From Humulus lupulus (lineage: Eukaryota > Streptophyta > Magnoliopsida > Rosales > Cannabaceae): DNA of 64,000 nt. The stretch's first letter is position 1. Each line of letters begins with the position of its first letter. Made by a program: the position numbers and the translations under genes. The notes under the pieces are model-generated. The model was not told where the DNA came from. It did not search any database and saw only the letters and a program-made list of their open reading frames with translations. Below are positions 45,465-56,671 of the stretch, piece by piece. The stretch spans positions 225,429,409 to 225,493,408 of the forward strand of contig NC_084794.1 in NCBI RefSeq assembly GCF_963169125.1, given 5' to 3'.

Positions 45465-45600
45465 GGGTACTACCTATGCCAACAAGACGCATCTTCTTTT
45501 CGGTAGCCCATCACTTGAGAACTCCAAAGTTAAGCTTGCTTAACCTGAAGTAGTCTCATGATGGGTGACCTCCTTGGAAGTTTTCCCAGGAAGCATGCGA
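45465..45600 (+). ncRNA. 5S-rRNA-like segment in Cassandra LTR 1
   Basis: GAGAACTCCAAAGTTAAGC and GATGGGTGACCTCCTTGGAA match the box A and box C parts of the plant 5S rRNA internal promoter, in the right order and spacing. The 5' third and the closing stem differ, so this is not a working 5S gene. RNA polymerase III could still recognise it. Confidence 0.8.
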
Positions 45601-45910
45601 GTGAGGACAAAGCAGGCTGGAAAGATTCATGTTGGTTTGCAGGGCCAGTCATCATTCTAGGAAGCAACCATAGTGATGTGGGGCGTTACAAAATGGTATT
45701 AGAGCCTCGACCCAGCCGGAAGTGTGGCCGACGGGCACGTCAGACCCCTATGGTTGAGTGATTGTGACAGTCAGAATCCCGTGATCCCTAGGGGAAAAGA
45801 CCGGGTAAAAGTTGTGCAATCCCACATCGCCTGGGGAAGGTCAAGTGTGATGATTCTAAGACTGTCTAGGTATGGGACTACACAATTGAAGATGGCTTTA
45901 ATGGATTGAT

Positions 45911-46046
45911 GGGTACTACTTATGCCAACAAGATGCATCTTCTTTTCGGTAGCCCATCACTTGAGAACTACAAAGTTAAGTGTGCTTGACCTGGAGTAGT
46001 CTCATGATGAGTGACCTCCTGGGAAGTTTTCCCAGGTTGCATGCGA
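45911..46046 (+). ncRNA. 5S-rRNA-like segment in Cassandra LTR 2
   Basis: Same region in the second LTR. In places it is closer to 5S than LTR 1 (AAGTGTGCTTGACCTGGAGT, CTCCTGGGAAGT, GTTGCATG near the end), but GATGAGTGACC replaces GATGGGTGACC in box C. Confidence 0.8.
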
Positions 46047-46141
46047 GTGAGGACAAAGCACACTAGAAAGACTCGTGTTGGTTTGCAGGGCCAATCGTCA
46101 TTCCAGGAAGCAACCATAGTGATGTGGGGCGTTACATAAAT

Positions 46142-47092
46142 ATTTTGCGGTTTATATGGTTTAGAGAAACCTATAATTTAAGGTATTTTTTTCTTTCTTA
46201 TATATCCCAAAATAAAAGAGAGAAAGAAAAACTTAAAAAGAGAGAAGCTTTTGAGAGAATTTTTGTGAGAAAAATTCTTGGGTGTAATTTGGGTATGGGT
46301 TGTGAGTTGAAAGTGTTGTAAACACTTTGTATATGTTTATCTTTCTAGTAAGAGATTTGCAGCAGATTCAGAGACATAGGCACAAATCTAATTCATAAGG
46401 AAAGTTGAGTAACCTTCCTAAGAAATAAAGCATTCATGATATTATTCAAATCACACATATATAATTAGAGAAGAAACTTGTTTATTCTTCATTGAAGATA
46501 AATGTTATTCTAATTTCTTATATAGCTACACGGTCATACTATTTGTACACACACGACACATATATATAATGTATTTATAATGTCTGTTGTTATTTAATAC
46601 AAATATATATTTAGCTAAATTACATTAAGTAATAAATAAATATGTTTTCTTTATAAATATAAATAATAAATTTTTTTAATAAAAATTAAGATCATGTATT
46701 ATATATTACTATAATAATGATATTTTATAATATTTGAATTGATATTAATATAATTATTAAATATCTAGTCTTGTATTAAATATTATTATAATAATGATAT
46801 TTTATAATATTTGAATTTATATTAATATAATTAATAAATATCTATTTTTAATAATTTTTAAAGGTATATTTCGTTAAATGTTTGTAATATTCTGTTAAAG
46901 TTAAAAAAAGAGTTAGAACCAAGAACTTATGCTATCTACACACTTTTTATATAGAAGAGATATAATGTGTTTCTAGTATTAGGCGATTATTTTAATTAGA
47001 AGAATTTCTTTTTTTTTCCCCTTGATATAATATAATCGGATTATCTTCACTGAATACTTTTATTGCTACAAAATATATATATATATATTTGG
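46142..47092. other. AT-rich spacer
   Basis: No gene seen. It contains two similar stretches around ATAATGATATTTTATAATAT (46715 and 46792), which suggests a local 77-bp duplication, and an (AT)n run at 47073-47088. Confidence 0.55.
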
Positions 47093-47909
47093 TAAGGGTG
47101 AATATTGAGCGAGTTTGTTGGGTTCGGGTGCATCAGGTTTCGGATTTGGAAAACACATACCGAACCCGCCTAAATGGAAGTCGGATTTAGGTTGGGTTTG
47201 GGTTCAGATTTATCGGGTGTGGTCAGTTGGGTTCGGGCTGTGAAAAACTTGGGAATCGGGTTTGGGCCATACATGGGCCTCATTTAACCTCTCCATTGCT
47301 TAATGCTTGTTGCCGATCTTGAGAGAGGGAGAATAGAATGCACCTTCTTCTTGTCAAATGCTCACTCACTCACACTAACCTCTCCATTGTCGCCAATCTT
47401 GAGAGAGGGAGAAGGTTGTTGCTGCTTGGTGTGCTCACGACTTGCCTCCACGCAGTGGTCCTCATCAGGGTGTCGTGAACTCGTGGTTGTGGAGGTGTGA
47501 AGCTCCACCTGCAACTGATGTCGTTGATGTCAGTTCTTAGCGGTGAGTCGATGAGGGAGGGAGAGATCTAGTCCGATAAAGTCAACTTAGGTGAGAGTGA
47601 AGAGGAAGAGGGAGGAGGCGATCCGATCGGGTAAGGTAGCAAAAAATTAGGGTTTTGTGTATTTTTAAACATATATTATTAATTTTCTATTTATTAATAT
47701 TAATAATAACTTAAAAAATGATTTTTTTTTTCAAAATTTTCGAATGCGGTCGCGTGTAACCCGAATCCTAGAAACCCCATTGTCCACATTTGAACTCGAA
47801 CCGAAATAGGTATCGGGTCTAATCCGACCCGACAGTTTGTGTTTGGGCTTATTTTTGGTCCTTTGGGTGCGGGTTGGGCGAGTTTTTCGGGTCCAAATGT
47901 TCACCCATA
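47093..47909. mobile_element. Non-autonomous hAT-like DNA transposon
   Basis: 817 bp flanked by the 8-bp direct repeat ATATTTGG (47085-47092 and 47910-47917). The left end TAAGGGTGAATATT and the right end, complement TATGGGTGAACATT, form an imperfect terminal inverted repeat. Subterminal regions are full of GGGTTCGGG and complementary CCCGACCC-like motifs on both sides. 8-bp duplications and subterminal repeats are typical of hAT elements. The interior has a duplicated CTCTCCATTG...GATCTTGAGAGAGGGAGAA segment (47289 and 47380) and no transposase. Confidence 0.75.
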
Positions 47910-47917
47910 ATATTTGG

Positions 47918-48589
47918 GACATATGTTCAAAATTACATGCATGTCAAATAAAGTTGGACTAGAAAAATGTATTTAGTATGAATTTTTTAAAAAAAACTTA
48001 TCAATAAGAAAGTTGAAAAGATAATATGATTGTTTAAAAATGTATAAATTTATGTTTGTTCTTATATGCATTGAAAATTTAGATTAAACTTGTAGAATTT
48101 CAATAAAATTAGAGTCAATATATTTGACCCCAAAATTTGATTAAGACATGTCATTTTTACTAAAAATTAATATATAATATATATATTTATCAACTTATGC
48201 TCACATTTTTCTAATTTTTTTCTTTTTCATATTCTAAAGAATATATATAAATAATATATATTTTAAATATATATAAAAAATATATATTTTAAATATTTAA
48301 ATAAAATAAAATTGTAAACAAAAAATATAAAACTTTGTTAAAGTAAGAATTTTGTTTCTAGAAATTATACATTAATTAAAAAAAATATGAAAAAAAATAA
48401 AATAAAATTATTGAAATTAACAAAAAAAGAATTTAAAGAATGTCAAAAATAATATTGAGAAAAAGTATTGGTAATATTTTTTTTAATTAATGGGGTGCAT
48501 ATATATATATATATTTGGGGTGCAAATATAATGCCACGAACATTTTTGAGTTGCACATAAATCTTAATAACATTATTAATTGTGTAAGA
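47918..48589. other. AT-rich spacer
   Basis: Runs of A/T and (TA)n microsatellite (48497-48513), flanked by GGGGTGCA at 48490 and 48516. No genes or clear element ends. Confidence 0.55.
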
Positions 48590-49056
48590 ATTTTATACGA
48601 TCGATCTCATTGGAATATAAATTAAATCATTATTAGATGGCATATCGTGTAGTTATTATGCTCATAAACTCTTCGACCTATCTTAGCTTATTTGTTACCT
48701 AGTTTAGCTTAGCTATTTATGTAAATATTCTTGTTGTACAAAAAATATATAGTTTTAGTTTTGTACATATATCAAAGCTCCGGGCCAAAGTTAATAACAT
48801 AAATCAGTTCCACAAAACTCTTTATGGTACTAGAGCCACTCAAGAAAATGAGATCTATTGTTTTTTTCAATCGTTTGCCAACGATTGACACCTTTGATCT
48901 TCAACCACGAAATCTGACTATCGACACCTCGTAATGGGTGACAACAAGACCACGCATGATGATGACAAGACCATGAAATTATTCAACTCCACCCCTCCAT
49001 ACTACCTCCATAATGCCATACTAATCCATGACTGTTACATCGTGTGTTTAAAATAG
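48590..49056 (+). mobile_element. Copia element remnant: LTR end, primer site, gag start
   Basis: TGGTACTAGAGCC at 48826-48838 resembles a Met-tRNA primer site, next to LTR-like sequence on its left. About 95 bp later an ATG at 48933 opens MGDNKTTHDDDKTMKLF and then PPYYLHNA, resembling the PYYLH start of copia Retrotran_gag_3 proteins. It stops at about 49056. No other part of the element remains. The left limit is a guess. Confidence 0.45.
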
Positions 49057-49311
49057 TGCTTAACTCGTTAAGCGAGTTATTTGAACTTAAAAGTGTAATA
49101 CACATGGCGCTGACGTGGCAATGACAAGTGACCAAATAGTCACGTCAATAATTCGTTAGCCACATAGGATAAAACATAATAGAAGTCCATTTTACAATAC
49201 TGTGAATAGTTCTGGGGTAATTTTTAACGGGTCGAAAAAATCAGGGGGCACAGTAATGTATATGTCATAGTTCGGGGGGCAAAAATCATAAATAGCCTAA
49301 AATTAAATAGT
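49057..49311. other. Unassigned spacer
   Basis: No coding sequence. CTTAACTCGTTAAGCGAGTTA near 49057 is a short dyad, and a GGGGGCAAAAATCATAAATAGCC end near 49276 is reminiscent of MITE termini, but I cannot find a partner end. Confidence 0.4.
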
Positions 49312-51177
49312 GGTGTACGTAATAAAAATTTCGGTAAAAGGAATAGAATTTTCATTAAATCTTTAAAAATTTACATGGGATCCCAAAAAGGTTTATCAAA
49401 ATATAATTACATTCAGAGTTTACAAAAATAGTCGCCATGGTCGAGGGAGTTTACAAATCCCTTGACCATGGCAGTTGAGCAGGCCGAACATGTAAGTGCT
49501 GCTCCAAAGCCCTCCAACTCATTGCTTGTCGACATTTTCGTTGCCCTTACCTACATGATAGAGTACCCGTGAGCCGAGGCCCAGCCAGAAAAGTTCCACA
49601 AGACATACACAATAATCTCAGGATGAATATATAACAATTCATATAAATAACAATTCACATAACTCATAAGCTATAGCCACATATATTCAATAATCATATT
49701 AGCATTCAATATCAACTATACAAAGTAATTCACATCACCAGCACTATATGTATGGTCGATGCCCAGTAAAGTGCATCTCTCGACACTAAGCTTACGGTAA
49801 TAACCGCGTAATTTGCATCACCATCACCATTTGTAAGGTCAATGCATAGTAAAGTGTGTCCCTCGGCACTAAGCTTACGGTAATAACTTTATGCCCATAA
49901 CCAAATGAGTTACTAATAAGCACAATAAACAAAGCATGCAATATGGATACACAACTCTAGCTCATTTCAACATTATATGGTTATAACCCTAGCTAAAGAG
50001 AATGCGATCCCTCTTACCGAGCCCACAGAATCCCTAATCACAACATAAATGGTAGGCTTATTAAGGATTAAATTCAAATCATGGGTTTCAAAACTAAATC
50101 CTAGCTCATGGGACCTCCAATTTCATTCAACAAGGTTATGGAATGGTGCCTCGAGCCCCCAAGTAGGTCCCTAAATCATATCCACTAAGCCCCGAGCCTA
50201 ATTCCCATAAATAAATAAAATTGGGTTTTCTGGGCACTTGGTACGGTCGCACCCACATAAATTTTGGGGTTTCTAGACCCATAGTGCAGTCACGCTATTG
50301 AAAAGTACTAGGCTTTCTAGGACACTAGTGCGATCGCGCTAGGTCCTTGGAACCTAAAAAATCAAGCCAAGAATTTTAGTTTTTCCCCAATTTCGTACCT
50401 TACGAATTCTGCACCTCAAATCCAGCAAAAACAGACTTGAAACTTATATTTTCTTCCAACCCATAGGCCGAAATAACCATAAAACACTTACACCACCAAC
50501 ATACACCCTATAGACATCAATCAAACACATAATTCAAGCCAAAAATTAGAAATAACAAGTTTTGAGTTGTGAACTCAACTTTTGCCTCAAAATTTGAGAC
50601 TCAAACTCCAAATTCCCTACTTCAATCTAGATTCAAGCCTCAATTATCCTCCTAAATAGGTTTCTAACATCATTATACACATCCTAATGACCTTAAACCC
50701 CCAAATTTTGAAACCCAAGTAAAACCCAAATTCTATCAAGAACACCAAGGCAAAGAATTAAGAACATGAAGGAAATCATTTACCTCTTGCTGCAAAAATT
50801 GAATTCCTAGCTATGAGGGTGACTTTAATAGTTGTTAACTTCAATTATCCTTAGAGCCTAAAAAATTCAAAGCTTTGATCTTACTTTTTTTTGGTGGTTT
50901 CTGCTCATGGGGAGTCTTGAAAGGCACCAAAGAGGAAGGGAGGGATTTCTCTAGAATGTGAAAGGAGAGTCCTTCAACTCTTGGTGATTTTTGGTCTAAC
51001 TATTGGTCAATTGAGCATTTTACCCCTCCCCTTAACTTTATTCTCAAAGCACCACAAGGGTAAAATGGGCATTTAGCTTAAAATTCCTACTAAACCTCAA
51101 ATTACACCACTAATTCCCAAATTTAATCCACTAATCTTACAAATACAAATACTTCCCCCAATTTATTTGTTGACGGT
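49312..51177 (-). mobile_element. LTR G (Tekay-like), larger part, minus strand
   Basis: In reverse complement it shares with A's LTR the CTGGGCCTCGGCTCACGGGT module (49543-49600), a following GAGTTGGAGGGC, TGGGATCCCA (49376-49385) and the AGCCTAGGGGTATTTTGGGA block (which lies in the right piece). It continues after element E at 61593, where sequence homologous to A's LTR resumes at the correct point. Neither end shows the expected TGTAAC or TTACA, so both are truncated and the left limit is approximate. No internal domain, hence a solo LTR or fragment. Confidence 0.7.
49726..49888 (-). repeat. 83-bp tandem duplication in LTR G
   Basis: CACTAAGCTTACGGTAATAA occurs at 49784 and 49867, with the preceding 60 bp (CAGTAAAGTG...CTCGnCACTAAG) also duplicated. 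This is the subrepeat zone found at the same place in H. Confidence 0.8.
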
Positions 51178-52854
51178 AAGAACTCGTCAACTAAGTTAGA
51201 TCAAGAACTTCGTGAGTTGTAAAAGAAGTAGATTCAAATCAAATGAACTTCAAGCAAACTTTCTTATGATTACAAGAACACAAAATGTAAATGCTGAAAT
51301 TTTAGAATGAAAAATAGAGAGAATGTAGAGTGTCTATTTCTATTAACAATGAGTGGTTACAAAATTCTCCCCAAAATTCCCCCCTTTCTCAAATGAAGGG
51401 AGGTCATATTTATAGTAGAGCACTAATGACTCTTAGTACATTTTGGTCCCTGGGGACACGACCCTGCATATGCAGTTTACAGGTGGTAATGGTGCCATGA
51501 GCGTGGTGGTTGGTTCTAGTACATGTAGAGACTTTGTTGGAGCACCTCAACTTCAGTACCTGGATCTACCTCCAACACTTGTTCAGTACGAGTGTCAGAG
51601 ATTGGCTGATGAGGACCACATCAGGTACCTTACTTGTACGACCACTACTTGTCTAGCATGTACATCGTGTCCGTACTCCAACTTCTCTTGGTTTGTATGT
51701 GCAATCTGTATTTGTACGAGCCCCTCAAGTCACAGGTTTTCACCCTTGCAAGGTACGTTATTCCTAAGGGCTTCAAGTGTTAAAATCCTTACATGTTATT
51801 CCAAGAAGCTTGGAAATCAAGGACCTCGCGAGAGGGCCCTATGAAAATGAGATGAGAGGGGCCTCTCCACCCTACGCGCACATTCTTGGCGCAGAGTATG
51901 GATCCGTAGGTGAGGCATGTGTCTCGCGAGACCCTCGGCGTGAGGCAGTGGTGCGAGGCCCTTGGCGCGAGACCCTTGGCGTGAGGCCGTGGTACGAGGC
52001 CCTTGGCGTGAGACCCTCGGCGTGAGGCCGTGGTGCGAGGCCCTTGGCATGAGACCATCATCGTGAGGCTGTGGTGCCACACCCTTGGCGCGAAGCCTTG
52101 GTGCGAGGCCCTTGGCATAAGGCTGTGGTGTGACACCCTTGGTGCGAGACCCTCGGTGCGAGGCCCTGGTGCGAGACCCTTGGCGTAAGGCCCTCATCAT
52201 GAGGTTGTGGTGTGACACCCTTGGCACGAGGCCATGGTACGAGGCCCTTGGTGCGAGACCCTCGGCGTGAGGCGCTTGGCGCGAGACCCTCAACGTGAGG
52301 CTGTGGTGCGAGGCCCTTGGCGCGAGACCCTTGGTGTGAGGCCCTTGGCACGAGATGCTCTGATTGAGGCCGTGGTGCGAGGCCCTTGGCGTAAGACCCT
52401 CAACGTGAGGCCCTTGGTACGAGACCCTCAGCATGAGGTCATGGTACGAAGCTCTGTCTTGAGGCCATGGTTCGAGGCCCTTGGTGCCAGACCCTCGGCT
52501 CGAGGCCCTTGGTACGAGGCCCTTGGTGTGAGACCCTCGGCGTGAGGCCATGGTGCGATACCCTTGGTGTGAGACCCTCAGCGCAAGGCCGTGGCATGAG
52601 ACCCTGGTGTGAGGCCCTTAGCACGAGACCCTCGGAATGAGGCCATGGTGAGAGGCCCTGGCGTGAGGCCGTGGTGTGAGGGCCTTGGCACGAGACTCTC
52701 GGCTTGAGACCGTGGTGCGAGGCCATGGTGCGCTTGGTGCTATTGCGGGGCTTTTAGTGCAAGACGCAAGGTCGGGCTTCGCCGTTTCCATCTCAAGCCT
52801 ATAGTTTGAATGGCATAAGGCGGGAGCCTCGTGCCTATAATTTTGGCATCAACA
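51178..52854 (-). repeat. Element E left (3') LTR
   Basis: 1677 bp from TGTTGACGG to CATCAACA. About 750 bp of ordinary sequence is followed by the GC-rich array. The right LTR is only 540 bp; it starts the same way and then jumps into the array, so most of the unique part and half of the array are missing there. Confidence 0.85.
51920..52745. repeat. GC-rich minisatellite in E's left LTR
   Basis: About 800 bp of degenerate 16-19-bp units alternating GCGAGGCCCTTGG, CGCGAGACCCTCGG and CGTGAGGCCGTGGT. Open frames on both strands (Arg/Gly/His/Pro-rich repeats) are products of the array, not genes. It recurs at 61065-61465 in the right LTR. Confidence 0.9.
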
Positions 52855-53165
52855 CTTGATCCCAAGTCTATGGGAGGGCCTTTAGGTGCTCCAGTAGACT
52901 CCTTAGGATGATGCCTTCAAACCACTTGCGATGTTAGTGTGATTCTTTTCTCTGGTGGTGTGAAGTAACACACTTTGGAGGTGGTGATGCTCATGATCCT
53001 TTGAGATTGAATGTGAGCCTCTCATTTGGCTTCGCGGATCCCAGTGTAGGTGTTTGGCTCCATTTTTGACCATAGATCAAGCATTGGATTCAACGGCTAG
53101 GATGAGTTTGAGCTTCATATAAATAGATCTTCATCTTAAGCATAATGACTATACTTTCTTTTCTT

Positions 53166-55520
53166 AGCTTGGTGGTATTTGTGTCTTCACAACCTCCAAG
53201 AGGTAAGTGGTTCCATTCCTCACAAGGTCACTTTGGCTTTCTTTCCTCCTCCTTATTATTATTATATATTTATCTTTTTTATATGTATATATGTAAATGT
53301 CTATATAGGTGCTAGGAGATTGAAACACCTTTCTCCTTTCTTTTTGCAGACGTGTACTTTCGACCCTTTGCATTCCTTCGACTACGACGGTGCTTTCAAC
53401 CCTTGTCATTCCTTCAACCACGACGGTGCTTTCGACCCTTGGCATTCCTTCGACCGCGACTGTGCTAGAATTTACCCGCTCAAGGTAAACTTTCTTCCTT
53501 TCTTATGTTCAATAGGTTTAAATTAGCATTACTCGAGATGGGTTGTCTTGGCTGAAGCTCCTCGTGAGCGAATCCACATACATACCCCTGCTTGCACATA
53601 TACCCTTCCTTGTACCCTGTAGTTGGTCATTTCAAGCACTTGTATCTAGATGTTTTGAGCTTATTCCTTTGTGTTTTATAGCACCCTTTCCACCTACACT
53701 TGCACCCCTATTACAAACAAGATGAAGCTTTATGGAATGTGAGGGATCATCTAGCGTTCCTCCATGAGTCGAGTTTGTCGACTTATCTTCAGACTCGGGG
53801 TTTCTCGAGAACAACCCTTACCAAGACTATGACACCTTGAGGAGAGCCCGTATAGGTCACCTTGAGCGCATGGTCGAGCTTAGGCATAAAATATGGGTGG
53901 GGGAGAGCGAGATAGATTCGGCTTTGAGGGGTGATGGAGTCTCTTTCCCCTTTGACCTTAATGACCACATTACAAGCCTTCAAGTGAGCCTTTTTGAGCT
54001 ACTAAAGGAATTGGAGTTCATGGAGGGAAACCTCCCTCCCGAACCTCCTGCCCCATTCTCTCCCTATAGTAGCCCTGAGGTCACCCTTGGTCCCCTCAAC
54101 CCTTGTCTTCAATCCACCCATGTTCGATGCTTCCACACTCAATGCCTCGGTGGAAAACTCTCGCAAGAAGGAAAAAATGGAGGGTGTGCCCTGTTTTGAC
54201 CTCACATTTTCCCTTGGGTTTTGCCGATATATCAAAGAGAATGCGACGATAGGTGGCTCCTGAGAAGTCAGATTCTGGTTCTCTGTTGGTGTCCACCATT
54301 GTGTCCAACGTGTCAGAAAACTGGTTGTTAGAATTATCTGAGAAGTATCACATTGGCAAAGAGTACAAGCTATACGTACCCTCCAAAAAGTGTCAGGTCG
54401 ATAATCCCCCCAGGGTTACGTGGCCTTGATCGAGCACATCTTGAAGGCGGGTGGAACCATTCCCTTACACCTGTTCTTTGTCATGGTCCTCAACCATTTC
54501 GACCTTGCTCCGCTTCAACTGGCACCTAGCAACTGGTTGACTTTAAGCTGCCTATATATGGCATTTGTGGAGCTTAATGATTGTGCTCCTACGACCCAAG
54601 AGGTGCATTTTATGTATAATCTCATGCCCACCCCTAAGTCCAAAGGCTTCTATTTCCTGCAAAAATCCAATTCTCAGGTCTCCCTAATAGAGGGTTCCGT
54701 GTCCAACCCGGGTTCCTGGAAGCAGGACTTTTTCTTTGTGAGAGGTCCCCTTTCCATCAGTGAACATTTTCTCTCATCACCAAGTAAGTACTTCAAGCTT
54801 TTTCTTTTTACATTGAACTTGCTATTTTGGAACTTATACTCATATTGATAACTGAGTTGATTGTTTAGAGAGCTTCAGTATCCCCGACGTTCCTGAGTCG
54901 GAGGCAGCACCAGTAGACGTCTTTCTCGATGCTGACCCTGCTATGAAAATGGTTGCCCCTTTCTTTGCTATGGCCAACCTTAACCACTATGGTTTATCCA
55001 GGTTTTCGGAGCCCGACCTACTGTGGCATATTTCTGAGCGAAAGAAGAAGGCGACTTTAGCCGAGCCTCACTCGGACGAGGGTGATGTAGAATGGGTGCC
55101 TTGGGAGGTTTCCCCAGAATCTAGGCATCCAGCTCGGTAATCTCCGTCCCCCAGGGGGTGCCCTCCTTTTGTCCCTACGGACTGCGATAGGGTTTCTCAT
55201 TCCCGCAATCCACAGACCTTGCCAGGGTGCTTCGTTGTGCCTTTCTCCGAGGACTATGATAATCTTCCTTACACTCCCACTAATCATGGCCCGTCGAGGC
55301 CCCCTTTTTCCGATGTTCTTGTGCCTCCTCCTCCCTCGGTGAGTGGGTCATCTGTCCCTGCTCACCTGGGTGCCACTGATTTGGATGGGACATCCTGGGT
55401 GGGTCGCATGACAGCCCCTTACATGCAAAGGTATACCCAAGTCGCCGAGGGTATTCCAGAGACCGAGTGGAGAGGTCTTGGGAATTTTACCATGGTGGAG
55501 CTTGGGGAGACCCTTGTGCA
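53166..55520 (+). pseudogene. Element E antisense ORF, 5' and middle exons
   Basis: The plus-strand ORF of a Tat element, matching the position and type of D's. Recognisable parts: a 36-bp repeat segment (53358-53465); an exon with HLERMVELRHKIWVGESEID (53750-54190); the gypsy-associated domain at 54420-54780 (AGGTIPLHLFFVMVLNHFDL, APLQLAPSNWLTLSCLYMAF), parallel to D's AGAILPLHPFF...APFQITPNG; 54943-55140 and 55219-55520, ending at TLVH where a solo LTR was inserted. CAAG|GTAAAC and AG|GTAAGT sites suggest introns. Frame breaks between exons (for example after 54199) show decay. Function unknown. Confidence 0.62.
53358..53465 (+). repeat. 36-bp coding repeat in E's antisense ORF, 3 copies
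   Basis: Three in-frame units encoding FDPLHSFDYDGA, FNPCHSFNHDGA and FDPWHSFDRDCA. The frame is kept and changes are partly conservative, which points to past coding use. Confidence 0.85.
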
Positions 55521-56671
55521 TGTTAGGAAAAATTGTTTTGCCTCAATGGAAATTGATAATAATATTACAACTCTATGCAATATATTACAAATAAATAATT
55601 ATTGATTGAATAAGATTTCAACTCTATAACTGAAAATACAAATAAACTAAAGAACAAGAAGAAGAGAAGAAGAATAGAATGGTGAAAATACAACTCAAAG
55701 CAAAATGTTACAAGTAAAGTAAAATTTTTGAAATAAAGAAAAGAAGATTACAACTCAAAACAATAAATACAAATAAACAAAAGAGAAGAATATGAAGATG
55801 AAGAGAAATAGAATAGAAAGAAAGAACAAACAAACTAAATAGAAGCAACTCTCACTCACACTACCAAAGTGAAGAGTGTTGGGGATCACCAACTTGAACA
55901 AGGTTTGAAACCTTTGTCCAAAAACTTATTTCCCCCTAACTCAAGCACTAAGGGATCTCTCACAGATTATAGGAAATGCTTTATGGAATTATCAAGCCTC
56001 AAGGTGTTTCTAGCCAAGTGCTCTAATGGATAGAAAATGTTGTGTCTTTCAAGTGAGCTATAGGGTCCTATTTATAGAGTTTAGAGACACCCTTTGAATT
56101 TCAAATTCCACCAACCCCCATGGCTGTTACCAATGTTTAATTGGATTAATACGGAATTAAAAATGAGATTTGGGAGTTATTTGGGTTTTTTGAGCCGTTC
56201 AACAAAGATTGAAAAAATTGAAAAATTGGTCAGTTTTGGCCTGTGGCCGCAGCCAGAGACATTAGTGGCCGCGACCACTGAATGTTGGTGGCCTTTGCCA
56301 CCGACCAATTTCAGCACAAAAAATGTGATGTTTTTCCAAACGGTTCCAAACCCTCCCAAATGATTTTGTAATTCCCAAAACACATTATTGGGGTTAAAAT
56401 CATATCTCTAACAGCCATATCACATATGGCTTTATGAAATTCATCTCAATATTGTGTAACAACAAATTTACACAATAAAGGGTAATATTTGGAAGTTACA
56501 CATTTGTAACACCAAATATGTTACATTATTTGGATATATCTTATATATCTAAATATTGTAACTCTCTATTATATGTTACAATATGTGACACACTTTGTCA
56601 CATTTATTTAATCTAAAACATTATATTATAATCTAATATAATATTACATTATATTATAAAATAATATAACA
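55521..56671 (-). mobile_element. Copia-like solo LTR inside E's antisense ORF
   Basis: 1151 bp between exact GTGCA duplications (55516-55520 and 56672-56676). In reverse complement it runs TGTTATATTATTTTATAATA to CCTAACA. The TATA region CTATAAATAGGACC lies at about 56074 on the minus strand, and AT-rich U3 sequence is on the right. A GC-rich patch (GTGGCCGCGACC-like, 56225-56310) lies upstream of it. There is no internal domain. Confidence 0.82.

Larger units (their letters stand above)
45318..46136 (+). mobile_element. Cassandra TRIM retrotransposon, complete
   Basis: 819 bp with LTRs of 373 bp (45318-45690) and 374 bp (45763-46136), both from TGTGA.AGTCA.AATCCCG to GGGGCGTTACA. Perfect target duplication TAAAT at 45313-45317 and 46137-46141. 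The 72-bp interior has a Met-tRNA primer site (TGGTATTAGAGCC, 45694-45706) and no coding capacity. Each LTR contains a 5S-rRNA-like segment, the defining feature of Cassandra in vascular plants. It depends on other elements for all proteins. Confidence 0.95.

Noticed and set aside
45558..45909. Small plus-strand ORFs over Cassandra
   Set aside because: They cross the LTR boundary and primer site; Cassandra is non-coding.
45465..46046. Functional 5S rRNA genes
   Set aside because: Only the internal promoter half matches well and the segments lie in Cassandra LTRs with a TSD, so they are 5S-derived parts of a transposon.
47303..47500. Small ORF in the hAT-like element as transposase remnant
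   Set aside because: No hAT dimerisation or zinc-finger motif; sequence is a duplicated low-complexity segment.
51777..52726. Arg/Gly/His/Pro-rich open frames in E's LTR
   Set aside because: Products of the GC-rich minisatellite; the same happens at 61116-61551 in the other LTR.
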